Source of the DNA: Amycolatopsis sp. CA-126428
Lineage (GTDB): Bacteria; Actinomycetota; Actinomycetes; Mycobacteriales; Pseudonocardiaceae
Direction: 5' to 3'
NCBI RefSeq assembly: GCF_002904335.1
Contig: NZ_PPHF01000013.1
Span: 1 to 50,205 of the forward strand
DNA length: 50,205 nucleotides
A program made the translations under genes and the position numbers. Below the pieces are notes generated by a model. It ran no database searches. It saw only the letters and a list, made by a program, of their open reading frames with translations, and was not told the DNA's origin. This document shows positions 1-7,838 of the stretch, in pieces; within the stretch, counting starts at the first letter, position 1; the number at the start of each line of letters is the position of its first letter.

Positions 1-70
1 GGTGCGGTGCGGTGCGGTGCGGTGCGGTGCGGTGCGGTGCGGTGCGGTGCGGTGCGGTGCGGTGCGGTGC
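1..70. repeat. Pentanucleotide tandem repeat (GGTGC x14)
   Basis: The first 70 bases are 14 uninterrupted perfect copies of GGTGC. No frame contains a stop, but nothing shows that it is translated. It lies downstream of the TetR gene's stop codon. Because it starts at base 1, its true length is unknown and it probably marks a contig edge. Confidence 0.95.
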
Positions 71-110
71 GGGTACCAGAGGGCGCCGCCTTCGGTCGGA
101 GCGCGACTGC

Positions 111-674
111 TCAGGCGGTAACCGCCGCCCGAACCTCATCCAGAGCCCGCCGTGCAGCCTCTCCGAAGTCCACTGCCTCGGCGCAGCTCCACCGGTCGTA
201 AGCGATCTTCATCGCCAGCGCCCCCAGTTCCGCCGCAACCCGCGCCGCCAGCTCCGGCACCCCGCGCTGCCGCAGCGCGTCAGCCATCGCCGAGGTCAGC
301 GCCAGCCCCTTCAGCGCCTCCCGCTCCATCAACTCCGGGTGCGCCGAGATCACCGACCGCCGCAGGGCGCTGAACTCCCGGCGCTCGGCCGTGAACACCT
401 TCCCGCCGAGCGCGTCCATCGCACACGCCACCGCCTCGAGCGGTGCAGAAGTCTCAGGCGCGCCGGCCACCGCCTCGGCGAGCAGGCCCGCCACCGTGCT
501 CCCCCCGAACAGTACCTCGCGCTTGTCCTGGAAGTGCCGGAAGAACGTGCTCTTCGTCAGCCCCGCCCGCGCCGCGATGTCGATCACCGTCGTGTTCTCG
601 TACCCGCGCTCCGCGAACAGTTCGAGGGCGGCTCGGCTCAGCCTCTCCGGCGCGTTCGGTTCCCAGCGGGCCAT
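111..674 (-). CDS. TetR/AcrR family transcriptional regulator
   Basis: A 187-residue protein of normal TetR length. The N-terminal helix-turn-helix spans about residues 28-51 and includes IAARAGLTKSTFFRHF, the family recognition-helix pattern. The rest is an alanine-rich helical ligand-binding domain. I chose the ATG at 674 (MARWEPNAPERL) because an in-frame extension to 746 would run through the operator-like inverted repeat at 686-725. The gene is divergent from an NADP-dependent oxidoreductase, so it most likely represses that gene and itself. The ligand cannot be read from sequence. Confidence 0.9.
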   Translation of the reverse strand: MARWEPNAPERLSRAALELFAERGYENTTVIDIAARAGLTKSTFFRHFQDKREVLFGGSTVAGLLAEAVAGAPETSAPLEAVACAMDALGGKVFTAERREFSALRRSVISAHPELMEREALKGLALTSAMADALRQRGVPELAARVAAELGALAMKIAYDRWSCAEAVDFGEAARRALDEVRAAVTA

Positions 675-685
675 GACGACACGGT

Positions 686-725
686 ACTTGGTCCCGTCGG
701 AGTGTGTACAGTGACGGGACCAAGT
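686..725. promoter_or_regulatory. Inverted-repeat operator between tetR and oxidoreductase
   Basis: Two perfect 13-base arms, ACTTGGTCCCGTC at 686-698 and its reverse complement at 713-725, are separated by 14 bases. The site fills the 70-bp divergent intergenic region, 20 bases upstream of the oxidoreductase start and 12 bases upstream of the tetR start. That position suits autoregulation with control of the neighbour. Confidence 0.8.
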
Positions 726-744
726 CCCATAACAGGAGGTCCTC

Positions 745-1647
745 ATGAGCCGAGCCGTCGTCTACGAGAAGTTCGGTGGCCCCGAGGTGCTCGAACTGCG
801 GGAAGTGCCGGAACCGCACGCCGGCCCCGGGGAGGTGCGGGTGCGCGTCACCGCCGCCGGGCTGAATCCGATGGACTGGGCGCTCGCCGCCCGGCCCGAA
901 GCCGCCGCGCGGTTCGGGATCACGCTGCCGTCCGGCTTCGGGTACGACTTCGCCGGCGTCGTCGACGAAGTGGGGCCCGGGGTCGAAAACACCGCCGTAG
1001 GTGATCGCGTCCACGGTGGCGCGCTCGGCCGAGCCGTCGCCGACTTCGTGGTCGTCCAAGCCGAAGACTCGCTGTTCCCGACCCCGGACGGTCTCAGCGA
1101 CGAGGTGGCAAGCACGCTTCCCGTCGCCGGCTCCTCGGCGGCCGCCGCACTGGCCGCCGTCGGCCTGCGGGCCGGTGACACTCTCCTGGTCGGCGGGGCC
1201 GCCGGTGGCGTGGGCATCTTCGCCGTCCAGCTCGCGAAGCTCGCCGGTGCCACCGTGATCGGCACCGGCTCCGAAGGCACCTTCCCGTTCCTGCGCAAGC
1301 TCGGCGCCGAGCCCGTCGCCTACGGCCCCGGACTGGCCGGCCGGGTCGGGAAAGTCACCGCGGCCGTCGACCTCTTCGGCACCGAGACGGCCGAAGCCGC
1401 GCTGGAACTCGGCGTCCCACCCGAACGGATCGCCACGATCGCCGCCGGCCCCAACCCGCCGGGCGGTGTGCGGGCCACCGGGGGCGCCGACGCCGAGCCG
1501 GGCGCGCTGAAGCAGATCGCCGACGCCATCGTCGCCGGCGGGCTCACCGTGCCCGTCGCCGCGGTCTTCCCGGTCGAACGGATCCGGGACGCCGTCGCGC
1601 TGCAGGCCACGCGGCACGTCCACGGCAAGGTCGTCGTCACGCTTTAG
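745..1647 (+). CDS. NADP-dependent oxidoreductase, MDR/quinone oxidoreductase family
   Basis: A 300-residue medium-chain dehydrogenase/reductase. The N-terminal GroES-like half (about 1-110) contains GYDFAGVVDEVG. A Rossmann domain with the nucleotide-binding run GGAAGGVG sits near residues 150-157. Structural-zinc cysteines are absent, which places it with zinc-independent quinone oxidoreductases that reduce quinones or enones using NADPH. AGGAGGT lies just upstream of the ATG at 745. The divergent TetR gene and the palindrome between them suggest induction by an electrophile or quinone. The substrate is unknown. Confidence 0.9.
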   Translation: MSRAVVYEKFGGPEVLELREVPEPHAGPGEVRVRVTAAGLNPMDWALAARPEAAARFGITLPSGFGYDFAGVVDEVGPGVENTAVGDRVHGGALGRAVADFVVVQAEDSLFPTPDGLSDEVASTLPVAGSSAAAALAAVGLRAGDTLLVGGAAGGVGIFAVQLAKLAGATVIGTGSEGTFPFLRKLGAEPVAYGPGLAGRVGKVTAAVDLFGTETAEAALELGVPPERIATIAAGPNPPGGVRATGGADAEPGALKQIADAIVAGGLTVPVAAVFPVERIRDAVALQATRHVHGKVVVTL

Positions 1648-1702
1648 AGACCCGCGCCACGGACTCAGGAAACTCACAGCGCCCGGCGGGCAGCATCCAG
1701 GC

Positions 1703-2932
1703 GTGTCCGTCCGAAGTCCTCTCCGCACCCGCGCTTCCGTGGCCGCCGGGCGGCTGACCGCCTGGTTGTCGCGCAGTTCGGGGCTCGGCCGCGGCGGCAT
1801 GATCGGCGGCCGCGTCACGCTGGCGCTCGATCCGGCCGCCCTGCGCCGCCTCGGCCGCGAACGCACCGTCGTGCTCGTCACCGGCACCAACGGCAAAACC
1901 ACGACGTCGCTGATGCTCACCCGCGCGCTGGAAACGCTGGCCGAGGTCGCCGCGAACAGCGACGGCTCGAACATGCCCGACGGCGTCCTCGCCGCGCTGA
2001 CCGCCCGCCCCGACGCGCCCTACGCGGTCCTCGAGGTCGACGAGACCTACGTGCCGTGGGTGGCCGACCAGGTCCGGCCCGCCGTGCTGGTGCTGCTCAA
2101 CCTGAGCCGCGACCAGCTGGACCGGGTCGGCGAGGTGCGCGCCACCGAGCGCGACCTGCGGGCCGCCATCGCCGGGCTGCCCGGCACGGTGGTCGTCGCG
2201 AACTGCGACGACGTGCTGGTGACGTCCGCGGCGAGCGTGGCCGCGAAGCTCGTGTGGGTCAGCACGGGCCGCCGCTGGACCGGCGATTCGACGGCGTGCC
2301 CGCGCTGCGAAGGCCGCGTCGAGACCCACGAGCGGCACTGGAGCTGCGAGTGCGGGCTCGCCCGGCCGGAGCCCGCCTGGATGCTCGAGGGCGAACTCGT
2401 CCTCACCCCGGGCGGCCGCCAGGTCGACCTCGACCTGCGGCTGCCCGGCGAGGCCAACCGCGCGAACGCCGCGCTCGCGCTCGCCGCGGCGCACCGGCTC
2501 GGCGTGCCGCCGCACACCGCCGCGGCGCGGCTGCGGACCATCACCGACATCGGCGGCCGCTACCGGACGATCCGGCGGTCGCGGCACTCCGTGCGGGTGA
2601 TGCTGGCGAAGAACCCGGCCGGCTGGGTGGAAACGCTGCGGGTGCTGGACGAGGACACCCCGGTCGTCGTCGCGGTCAACGCCCAGGAGGCCGACGGCCG
2701 GGACCTGTCCTGGCTGTGGGACGTCCACTTCGAACGGCTGCGCGGGCGCCAGGTGGTCGTCACCGGCGAGCGCGGCGCCGACCTCTCGGTCCGGCTCTGC
2801 TACGCCGAAGTGGCGCACTGGGCCGAGCCGGACCCGGTCACCGCGATCGACGCGCTGCCGCCCGGTGCCGTCGAACTGGTCGCCAACTACACCGCGTTCC
2901 GCGACCTGGTGGGCAGGCTGCCCGGTGGCTGA
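1703..2932 (+). CDS. murT: MurT, lipid II isoglutaminyl synthase, Mur-ligase subunit
   Basis: A 409-residue Mur-ligase-like protein. The ATP-binding loop GTNGKTT is at about residues 61-67. A Cys-x2-Cys (199, 202) with a later CEC (215-217) forms the zinc-ribbon insertion that separates MurT from true Mur ligases. The C-terminal DUF1727-type domain follows. MurT works with GatD to amidate D-glutamate in peptidoglycan lipid II at the cytoplasmic membrane. The GTG start is at 1703. The last 8 bases overlap gatD, as is usual for this pair, implying translational coupling. Confidence 0.93.
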   Translation: MSVRSPLRTRASVAAGRLTAWLSRSSGLGRGGMIGGRVTLALDPAALRRLGRERTVVLVTGTNGKTTTSLMLTRALETLAEVAANSDGSNMPDGVLAALTARPDAPYAVLEVDETYVPWVADQVRPAVLVLLNLSRDQLDRVGEVRATERDLRAAIAGLPGTVVVANCDDVLVTSAASVAAKLVWVSTGRRWTGDSTACPRCEGRVETHERHWSCECGLARPEPAWMLEGELVLTPGGRQVDLDLRLPGEANRANAALALAAAHRLGVPPHTAAARLRTITDIGGRYRTIRRSRHSVRVMLAKNPAGWVETLRVLDEDTPVVVAVNAQEADGRDLSWLWDVHFERLRGRQVVVTGERGADLSVRLCYAEVAHWAEPDPVTAIDALPPGAVELVANYTAFRDLVGRLPGG

Positions 2933-3641
2933 TTCGGTCGTCCACATCGGACTTCTGCTGCCGGAGGTGCTCGGCACCTACGGCGACACCGGCAACGCCC
3001 AGGTGCTCGGCAAGCGGTTGCAGTGGCGCGGGCTCGACGCCGAGGTGGTGCCCGTCGGCCTCGGCGAACCGGTACCGTCCACTTTGGACCTGTATCTGCT
3101 CGGCGGCGGCGAGGACGGCGCGCAGGTGCTCGCGGCCGCGCACCTGCGCAAGTACCCGGGCCTGCGGCGGGCGGTCGCGGCCGGCGCGGTCGTGTTCGGC
3201 GTGTGCGCCGGCCTGCAGGTGCTCGGCACCCGCTTCCGCGGCCTCGACGGCGTCGACCACGAGGGGCTCGGCCTGCTCGACGTCACCACCGAACCGAGCC
3301 CGCAGCGCGCGGTCGCCGAACTGGTCGCGACGCCGTCCCGCCTCCTGGACGGGGCCGCCCTGACCGGCTTCGAAAACCACCTGGGCGTCAGCAAGCTCGG
3401 CGCCCGCAGCGAGCCGCTCGGGCGGGTCGTGCGCGGCACCGGCAACGGCGACGGCACCGAAGGCGCGGTGACCGACCGGGTCGTCGGCACCTACCTGCAC
3501 GGCCCGGCGCTCGCCCGCAACCCCGCGCTGGCCGACCTGCTGCTGGCCTGGACGATCGGGCACCCGCTCGGGCCGCTGAGCCTGGCCGAGGTCGAGCGCC
3601 TGCGCGAGGAGCGGCTCGCCGTCCCGCGCCGGCGCCGGTGA
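2925..3641 (+). CDS. gatD: GatD, lipid II isoglutaminyl synthase glutaminase subunit
   Basis: A 238-residue class I glutamine amidotransferase. The nucleophile is Cys94 in VFGVCAGLQVLG and the catalytic histidine is near 192 in GTYLHGP. It hydrolyses glutamine and passes ammonia to MurT to make D-isoglutamine in lipid II. The GTG start at 2925 overlaps the murT stop. An in-frame GTG at 2865 would add 20 residues unlike the family start. The pair sits directly upstream of a two-component system, but a hairpin separates them. Confidence 0.92.
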   Translation: MADSVVHIGLLLPEVLGTYGDTGNAQVLGKRLQWRGLDAEVVPVGLGEPVPSTLDLYLLGGGEDGAQVLAAAHLRKYPGLRRAVAAGAVVFGVCAGLQVLGTRFRGLDGVDHEGLGLLDVTTEPSPQRAVAELVATPSRLLDGAALTGFENHLGVSKLGARSEPLGRVVRGTGNGDGTEGAVTDRVVGTYLHGPALARNPALADLLLAWTIGHPLGPLSLAEVERLREERLAVPRRRR

Positions 3642-3651
3642 TCGGGTGGTC

Positions 3652-3685
3652 CCGCCGGCCGCCGCTGCCGACCACCGGCCGGCGG
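3652..3685. terminator. GC-rich hairpin between gatD and the histidine kinase
   Basis: Two 10-base arms (CCGCCGGCCG at 3652-3661 and CGGCCGGCGG at 3676-3685) flank a 14-base loop. There is no T-tract. The position after the gatD stop and before the kinase promoter suits a terminator or attenuator of the GC-rich actinobacterial kind. Confidence 0.45.
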
Positions 3686-3711
3686 TCTGCGGCGGTCGTT
3701 ACGCTGCGTTG

Positions 3712-5100
3712 GTGAAACTCGGCAGGGTGATCGCCGCGACCGGCGTCCGGATGCGCGCCACCGCGGTGGCGGTGTTCGCGCTCGCGCTGGCCATTGCCGT
3801 CGGCGGGGTGGCCGTGGTGCTGCTGCTCGAGGAGTCGCTCGACCGCAGCGTCACCGAGAGTGCCCGCAGCACCGGGCGGCAGGTCGCCATCCAGCTCGTC
3901 CGCGAGGGCGCGCGCGACCTGAGCGCGAGCGACGTCGCCAGCACCGGCGACACCGAGGCCGTCACGCAGGTGCTGGACGCGCGGCGGACACCGATCGCGA
4001 GCGACCCGGCGATCGTCGGGCACCCGCCGCTGACCACGGCCCGCCCGGTCGCCGGGCACGAAATCGTCGAAACGCTGCCGCTCGGGCTGAACGGCGACAA
4101 CGACGACTACCGCGTCGTGTCGCAGGAGGTGATCGGGCCGGGCGGCCCGTACACCGTGATTTCCGCGCGCTCACTGGAACCGGTCACGGAGGCGTCGACG
4201 CGGCTGACGCTGCTGCTCGGCCTGCTCGCGGTGCCGCTGCTGGCGATCGCCGGGCTCGCGGTGTACCGCGCGGTCGGCTCGGCGCTGCGGCCGGTCGAGC
4301 GGATGCGCCGGACCGTCGCGGAGATCTCGACGCGCGACCTCGCCGCGCGCGTGCCGCTGCCGCCGGGCGGCGACGAGGTGCACCGCCTGGCCGTGACGCT
4401 CAACGAAATGCTGGCCCGGCTCGCGTCGGCCCAGGCCGCGCAACGCCGGTTCGTCGCGGACGCCAGCCACGAACTGCGCTCGCCGCTGTCGACGATCAGC
4501 ACCGCGCTCGACGTCTCCGGGCGGCACCCGGAGAGCACGGGGGACCTGGTGCCGGTGATCGGCCGGGAAACCGCGCGGCTGCGCGAACTCGTCGACGACC
4601 TGCTCATGCTGGCCCGCACCGACGACGCGACCGACCGGCCGCAGCGCACCGAGGTCGACCTCGACGACATCGTCCGCGCGGAGGCCGAGCGCGTCCGCGG
4701 CGAAAGCACGGTGGACGTCGAGGTCCGCGCCGGGCCGGCGAAGGTGTACGGCAGCGAGGCCCAGCTGCGGCGGGCGGTGCGCAACCTGGTCGACAACGCG
4801 CGCGGGCACGCGCGCTCGCGCATCCGCGTCAGCAGCGCGGTGTGGGGCGACTTCGCCGTCGTCGAGGTGAGCGACGACGGCCCCGGCGTCGGGCCGGCCG
4901 ACCGGGAGCGGATCTTCGAGCGGTTCGTCCGGCTCGACGCGTCGCGGCAGCGCGGGCACGGCGGCACCGGGCTGGGCCTGCCGATCGTGGCCGGCATCGC
5001 GGCGCGCCACGGCGGCCGGGCGCGGTACGCCGAACCGGACGGGCCGGGCGCGCGGTTCGTGATCGAACTGCCGGTGATCGAACTGCCGAAGGAGGAGTAG
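3712..5100 (+). CDS. Sensor histidine kinase (two-component system)
   Basis: A 462-residue membrane kinase. TM1 is at about 15-38, followed by an extracytoplasmic sensor region of about 120 residues, TM2 near 165-187 and a HAMP linker. The HisKA domain carries His253 in FVADASHELRSPL. The HATPase domain has NLVDNA, DDGPGVG and GGTGLGLPI boxes. I chose the GTG at 3712: it has no Shine-Dalgarno, but GTTACG lies about 10 bases upstream, so the message may be leaderless. An upstream in-frame start at 3646 would run through the hairpin. The stop overlaps the response-regulator start by one base. The sensor domain is not recognised. Confidence 0.92.
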   Translation: MKLGRVIAATGVRMRATAVAVFALALAIAVGGVAVVLLLEESLDRSVTESARSTGRQVAIQLVREGARDLSASDVASTGDTEAVTQVLDARRTPIASDPAIVGHPPLTTARPVAGHEIVETLPLGLNGDNDDYRVVSQEVIGPGGPYTVISARSLEPVTEASTRLTLLLGLLAVPLLAIAGLAVYRAVGSALRPVERMRRTVAEISTRDLAARVPLPPGGDEVHRLAVTLNEMLARLASAQAAQRRFVADASHELRSPLSTISTALDVSGRHPESTGDLVPVIGRETARLRELVDDLLMLARTDDATDRPQRTEVDLDDIVRAEAERVRGESTVDVEVRAGPAKVYGSEAQLRRAVRNLVDNARGHARSRIRVSSAVWGDFAVVEVSDDGPGVGPADRERIFERFVRLDASRQRGHGGTGLGLPIVAGIAARHGGRARYAEPDGPGARFVIELPVIELPKEE

Positions 5101-5780
5101 TGCGCCTGCTGATCGTGGAGGACGAGCGCGAGTTCGCGGAGACGCTGCGGCGGGGGCTGGTCGCCGAGGGCTTCACCGCCGATGTCGCGCACACCGGCCG
5201 GGAGGGCCTCTGGCGGGCGACCGAGCACGAGTACGACGTCGTGGTGCTCGACATCATGCTGCCCGAGCTGTCCGGTTACGAGGTGCTCAAACGCCTGCGG
5301 GCGGCCGAGAACTGGACGCCGGTGCTGATGCTGACGGCCAAGGACGGCGAGTACGACGAAGCCGACGCGTTCGACCTCGGCGCCGACGACTACCTGTCCA
5401 AGCCCTTCTCCTTCGTCGTGCTCATCGCCCGGCTGCGCGCGTTGCTGCGGCGCGGCGCCCCGGCCCGCCCGGCCGTGCTGGAGGCGGGCGACCTGCGGCT
5501 CGACCCCTCCGCCCGTACCGTCCACAGGGGACAAAAGCGGATCGAGCTCACCGCGCGGGAGTTCGGGTTGCTGGAGTTCCTGCTGCGGCGGGCCGGCGCG
5601 GCGCTGTCGAAGAACGAGATCCTCAGCCACGTCTGGGACGCGCACTACGACGGCGACGAGAACGTCGTCGAGGTCTACATCGGCTACCTGCGGCGCAAGA
5701 TCGACGCGCCGTTCGGCACCCACACCATCGAGACGGTCCGGGGTGTCGGCTACCGGCTGGTAGACGTTACCCGATCGTAA
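5100..5780 (+). CDS. OmpR-family response regulator
   Basis: A 226-residue protein. The receiver domain has acidic residues VEDE, phospho-acceptor Asp51 in VVLDIMLPE and the conserved Lys101 in LSKPF. The C-terminal winged helix (about 130-222) ends in IETVRGVGYRL. The GTG start shares the final G of the kinase stop codon, so the two are coupled. It is the last gene before the gas-vesicle operon, whose upstream region carries phased direct repeats of the type OmpR regulators often bind. That link is inference. Confidence 0.93.
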   Translation: MRLLIVEDEREFAETLRRGLVAEGFTADVAHTGREGLWRATEHEYDVVVLDIMLPELSGYEVLKRLRAAENWTPVLMLTAKDGEYDEADAFDLGADDYLSKPFSFVVLIARLRALLRRGAPARPAVLEAGDLRLDPSARTVHRGQKRIELTAREFGLLEFLLRRAGAALSKNEILSHVWDAHYDGDENVVEVYIGYLRRKIDAPFGTHTIETVRGVGYRLVDVTRS

Positions 5781-5825
5781 TCAGCCGGGTGTTTTCCGGA
5801 AATTGGTACCGCCGGGTGTCCGCTG

Positions 5826-5878
5826 GTTGCGCCATTTGTCTCCGTCGGTTGCCGCGGATCGCCCAATAGTTGCCGCGA
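5826..5878. promoter_or_regulatory. Phased direct repeats upstream of the gas-vesicle operon
   Basis: GTTGCGCC (5826), GTTGCCGCGG (5848) and GTTGCCGCGA (5869) recur at 22- and 21-base intervals, two helical turns each. They lie in the 185-bp gap between the response-regulator gene and gvpO. Direct repeats with this phasing are typical OmpR-type binding sites. Confidence 0.45.
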
Positions 5879-5931
5879 ACCGGTGAAAAATGCCGTGCCC
5901 CGACGGCGCTGCGCGTGATCCTCGGTGTTGC

Positions 5932-5937
5932 TACGGT
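5932..5937 (+). promoter_or_regulatory. Putative -10 element for gvpO
   Basis: TACGGT fits the actinobacterial TANNNT -10 pattern and lies 28 bases before the gvpO ATG, leaving room for the GAGGAAAG ribosome site at about 5956-5963. I see no convincing -35. Confidence 0.35.
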
Positions 5938-5965
5938 GGGCACCCTACCTGCGACGAGGAAAGCG

Positions 5966-6295
5966 ATGCCGGAATCGCCACTGCCGCTCCCTGCCCAAAA
6001 CAAGAATTCCCCCACGCCCGCCGGGAAATCCGTTTCCCGGCTGCGTGCCGCCGACGCCATTCGGACGGCCAAGGATCAGTTCGCCATGGTGACGGGGCTC
6101 ACTCCGCATGCCGTGACCGGGATCCGCAGCCGGGGTGACGGGGGCTGGTCGGTGCTCGTCGACGTCGTCGAGCTGGCCCGGATCCCGGACTCCACCAGCG
6201 TGATGGCCACCTACCGGGTCGACGTCGACGCCGACGGCGAGCTCGCCGCCTGTGAGCGGCTGCGCCGGTTCACCCGGGGTGCCACCGATTCCTGA
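5966..6295 (+). CDS. gvpO: Gas vesicle protein GvpO
   Basis: A 109-residue protein with a variable Pro/Ser-rich N-terminus and the GvpO core (RAADAIRTAKDQFAMVTGL, then GGWSVLVDVVELARIPD and a YRVDVDADGEL strand). GvpO is an accessory protein of actinobacterial and haloarchaeal gas-vesicle clusters, probably in regulation or assembly. I chose the ATG at 5966 because GAGGAAAG precedes it by a few bases; the in-frame upstream start at 5870 has none. It is the first gene of an eight-gene co-directional run. Most of the later junctions are 4-base overlaps. Confidence 0.87.
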   Translation: MPESPLPLPAQNKNSPTPAGKSVSRLRAADAIRTAKDQFAMVTGLTPHAVTGIRSRGDGGWSVLVDVVELARIPDSTSVMATYRVDVDADGELAACERLRRFTRGATDS

Positions 6296-6312
6296 AAGGA
6301 AGGTCGACACGA

Positions 6313-6612
6313 TTGGCCGCTTCGTCCGATTCGTTGGCGGACATTCTGGAACGCGTGCTCGACAAGGGCGTCGTCATCGCCGGTGACATCGGCGTCAGTG
6401 TGGTCGACGTCGAATTGCTGACCCTGCGGATCCGGCTGTTCATCGCGTCCGCGCAGACCGCTCGGGAAATGGGCATGGACTGGTGGACGAACGATCCGTT
6501 CTTTGCTCCGAATGCCGCACGTGCGGAACTGGGAACGACTGATCTGGCGGCGCGCGTCGCCGAACTGGAGGCCCGGCTGCCCGCGCCGGGCGGGAGGGAA
6601 GAATCCCGGTGA
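6313..6612 (+). CDS. gvpJ: Gas vesicle protein GvpJ (GvpA superfamily)
   Basis: A 99-residue GvpA-fold protein: LADILERVLDKGVVIAGDIG followed by SVVDVELLTLRIRLFIASAQ and GMDWW. The ILERVLDKGVVIAGDI start and the MDWW ending match the GvpJ type of actinobacteria rather than the main shell protein. GvpJ is a minor shell component thought to act in nucleation or tip shaping. The start is TTG at 6313 with GAAAGGAAGG upstream. The acidic, Ala-rich tail after residue 70 is variable in the family. The stop overlaps gvpF. Confidence 0.82.
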   Translation: MAASSDSLADILERVLDKGVVIAGDIGVSVVDVELLTLRIRLFIASAQTAREMGMDWWTNDPFFAPNAARAELGTTDLAARVAELEARLPAPGGREESR

Positions 6613-7343
6613 GCACCGGAAACTGGCTGTGCGCGTACGCGATCACCCGCAACCGCCCGTCCACCTTGGACATCGGCCCGGTGCCGCGGCTGATCGGCTA
6701 CCGCGATCTCGGCGTGGTCGTGTCCGAAGTGGCGCCGGCGCGTTTCGACCGCATCGACACGCTCGACCCGGTCGACGGCACCCTCGCCGAGCTGGCCCGC
6801 GAGCACGACGCCGTGGTGCGCGCGGTGTTCCGCAGCGAGCCGGTGCTGCCGCTGAGGTTCGGCACGGTCCTCGACGGCGAGGACGCCGCCCGCCGGCTCC
6901 TGGAGGCGGGCTACGACCAGGCGCGTGACTGCCTCGAAGAGGTGGCCGGCCACCGCGAGTGGGGGGTGCGGATCCGCCACGCCGAGCCGGCGGCGACCAC
7001 CCGGCCCGACGCGACGGGCTTGACCGGAACGCAGTACCTCGTGCGCCGGCGTGAACGGCTGAAGGCGATTCAGCGCGCTCGCGAGGACGTGGCCGGCGCG
7101 GCACGCCGGCTCGACGAGGCGTTGCGCCGCCACGCGGCCGACAGCCTGGACCGGGCCCGGTCGCACGGGGTGCTGGCGAACACGGCGTACCTCGTGGAGA
7201 CCGGCCGGGAGGCGGCGTTCCACGCGGAGGTCGAGTGGTTCGCCCGCGAGCTGAGCGCGGCGGGGGCGACGGTGGAGACCTCCGGGCCGTGGCCGCCGTA
7301 CTCGTTCACCGACGTCGAGCTCGGAGCGACGGCGCATGGCTGA
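6609..7343 (+). CDS. gvpF: Gas vesicle protein GvpF/GvpL family
   Basis: A 244-residue GvpF/L protein. It has an N-terminal alpha/beta domain (WLCAYAITR, then EPVLPLRFGTVL, the family signature), a charged helical middle (about 135-190) and a C-terminal repeat of the fold ending GPWPPYSFTDVEL. GvpF binds GvpA and is thought to chaperone it or start shell growth. The GTG start at 6609 overlaps the gvpJ stop as GTGA. The last 8 bases overlap the next gene. Confidence 0.9.
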   Translation: MSTGNWLCAYAITRNRPSTLDIGPVPRLIGYRDLGVVVSEVAPARFDRIDTLDPVDGTLAELAREHDAVVRAVFRSEPVLPLRFGTVLDGEDAARRLLEAGYDQARDCLEEVAGHREWGVRIRHAEPAATTRPDATGLTGTQYLVRRRERLKAIQRAREDVAGAARRLDEALRRHAADSLDRARSHGVLANTAYLVETGREAAFHAEVEWFARELSAAGATVETSGPWPPYSFTDVELGATAHG

Positions 7344-7608
7344 CGAGGTTCCCCGGCCCGCGAGGCCCACGACGGCGATCGGCGACCTGCTCACCGGCGC
7401 CGGCGCGCCGAGCCGTGGCGACCTGCTCGCCGAGGTCTTCACGCCCACCGGCACCAACACCGCCGAAGCCATCGTGGATCTGCTCGACCGGGTCGTGCAC
7501 CGCGGGGCCGTCGTCACCGGTGACGTCATCATCTCCCTCGCCGGCATCGATCTCGTGCGGCTCGACCTGCGGTTGCTGCTGCTCGGGCTCGACGGGACGC
7601 ACCGATGA
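7336..7608 (+). CDS. GvpA-superfamily minor protein, GvpS/GvpM-like
   Basis: A 90-residue protein. An N-terminal extension of about 45 residues precedes a short GvpA-type core, IVDLLDRVVHRGAVVTGDVI then SLAGIDLVRLDLRLLLLGL. This version, with VVTGDVIISLAGIDLV and no VDTYIRY segment, is the one annotated as GvpS or GvpM in actinobacteria. It is probably a minor shell or tip protein. It starts inside the end of gvpF and overlaps gvpK by 4 bases. The exact letter (S, M or J) is uncertain. Confidence 0.75.
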   Translation: MADEVPRPARPTTAIGDLLTGAGAPSRGDLLAEVFTPTGTNTAEAIVDLLDRVVHRGAVVTGDVIISLAGIDLVRLDLRLLLLGLDGTHR

Positions 7609-7838
7609 CCCAGCGGATCGCCGCCGACGCCGGCCGCGGGCTCGGGCACCTCGTCGTCACCGTGCTCGACGTCCTCAAGGAGGTGCTGGAGCGGCAGGCA
7701 CTGCGGCGGCTCGACGCCGGCACCCTGACCCCGGCCCAGGTCGAAGCGCTCGGCCAGGCCCTCATCGCGCTGGAGTTCCGGTTCGCCGAGATCCGCGCCG
7801 CCCTCGACGAAATCCCTGCGACCGAAGGAGCGAAGTGA
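7605..7838 (+). CDS. gvpK: Gas vesicle protein GvpK
   Basis: A 77-residue GvpK. Features are GLGHLVVTVLDVLKEVLERQALRRLDAGTLT, read here in overlapping parts, then a heptad-rich helix with ALIALEFRFAEIRAAL. GvpK is an essential accessory protein of many clusters, though its molecular job is poorly defined. It is a little shorter than many homologues, mainly at the N-terminus. ATGA overlap with the previous gene and GTGA overlap with gvpA mean tight coupling. Confidence 0.87.
   Translation: MTQRIAADAGRGLGHLVVTVLDVLKEVLERQALRRLDAGTLTPAQVEALGQALIALEFRFAEIRAALDEIPATEGAK

Noticed and set aside
7..1004. Long plus-strand frames with RCGAV repeats from the left edge
   Set aside because: They begin in the tandem repeat and run antisense to the TetR gene and out of frame through the oxidoreductase; no ribosome site.
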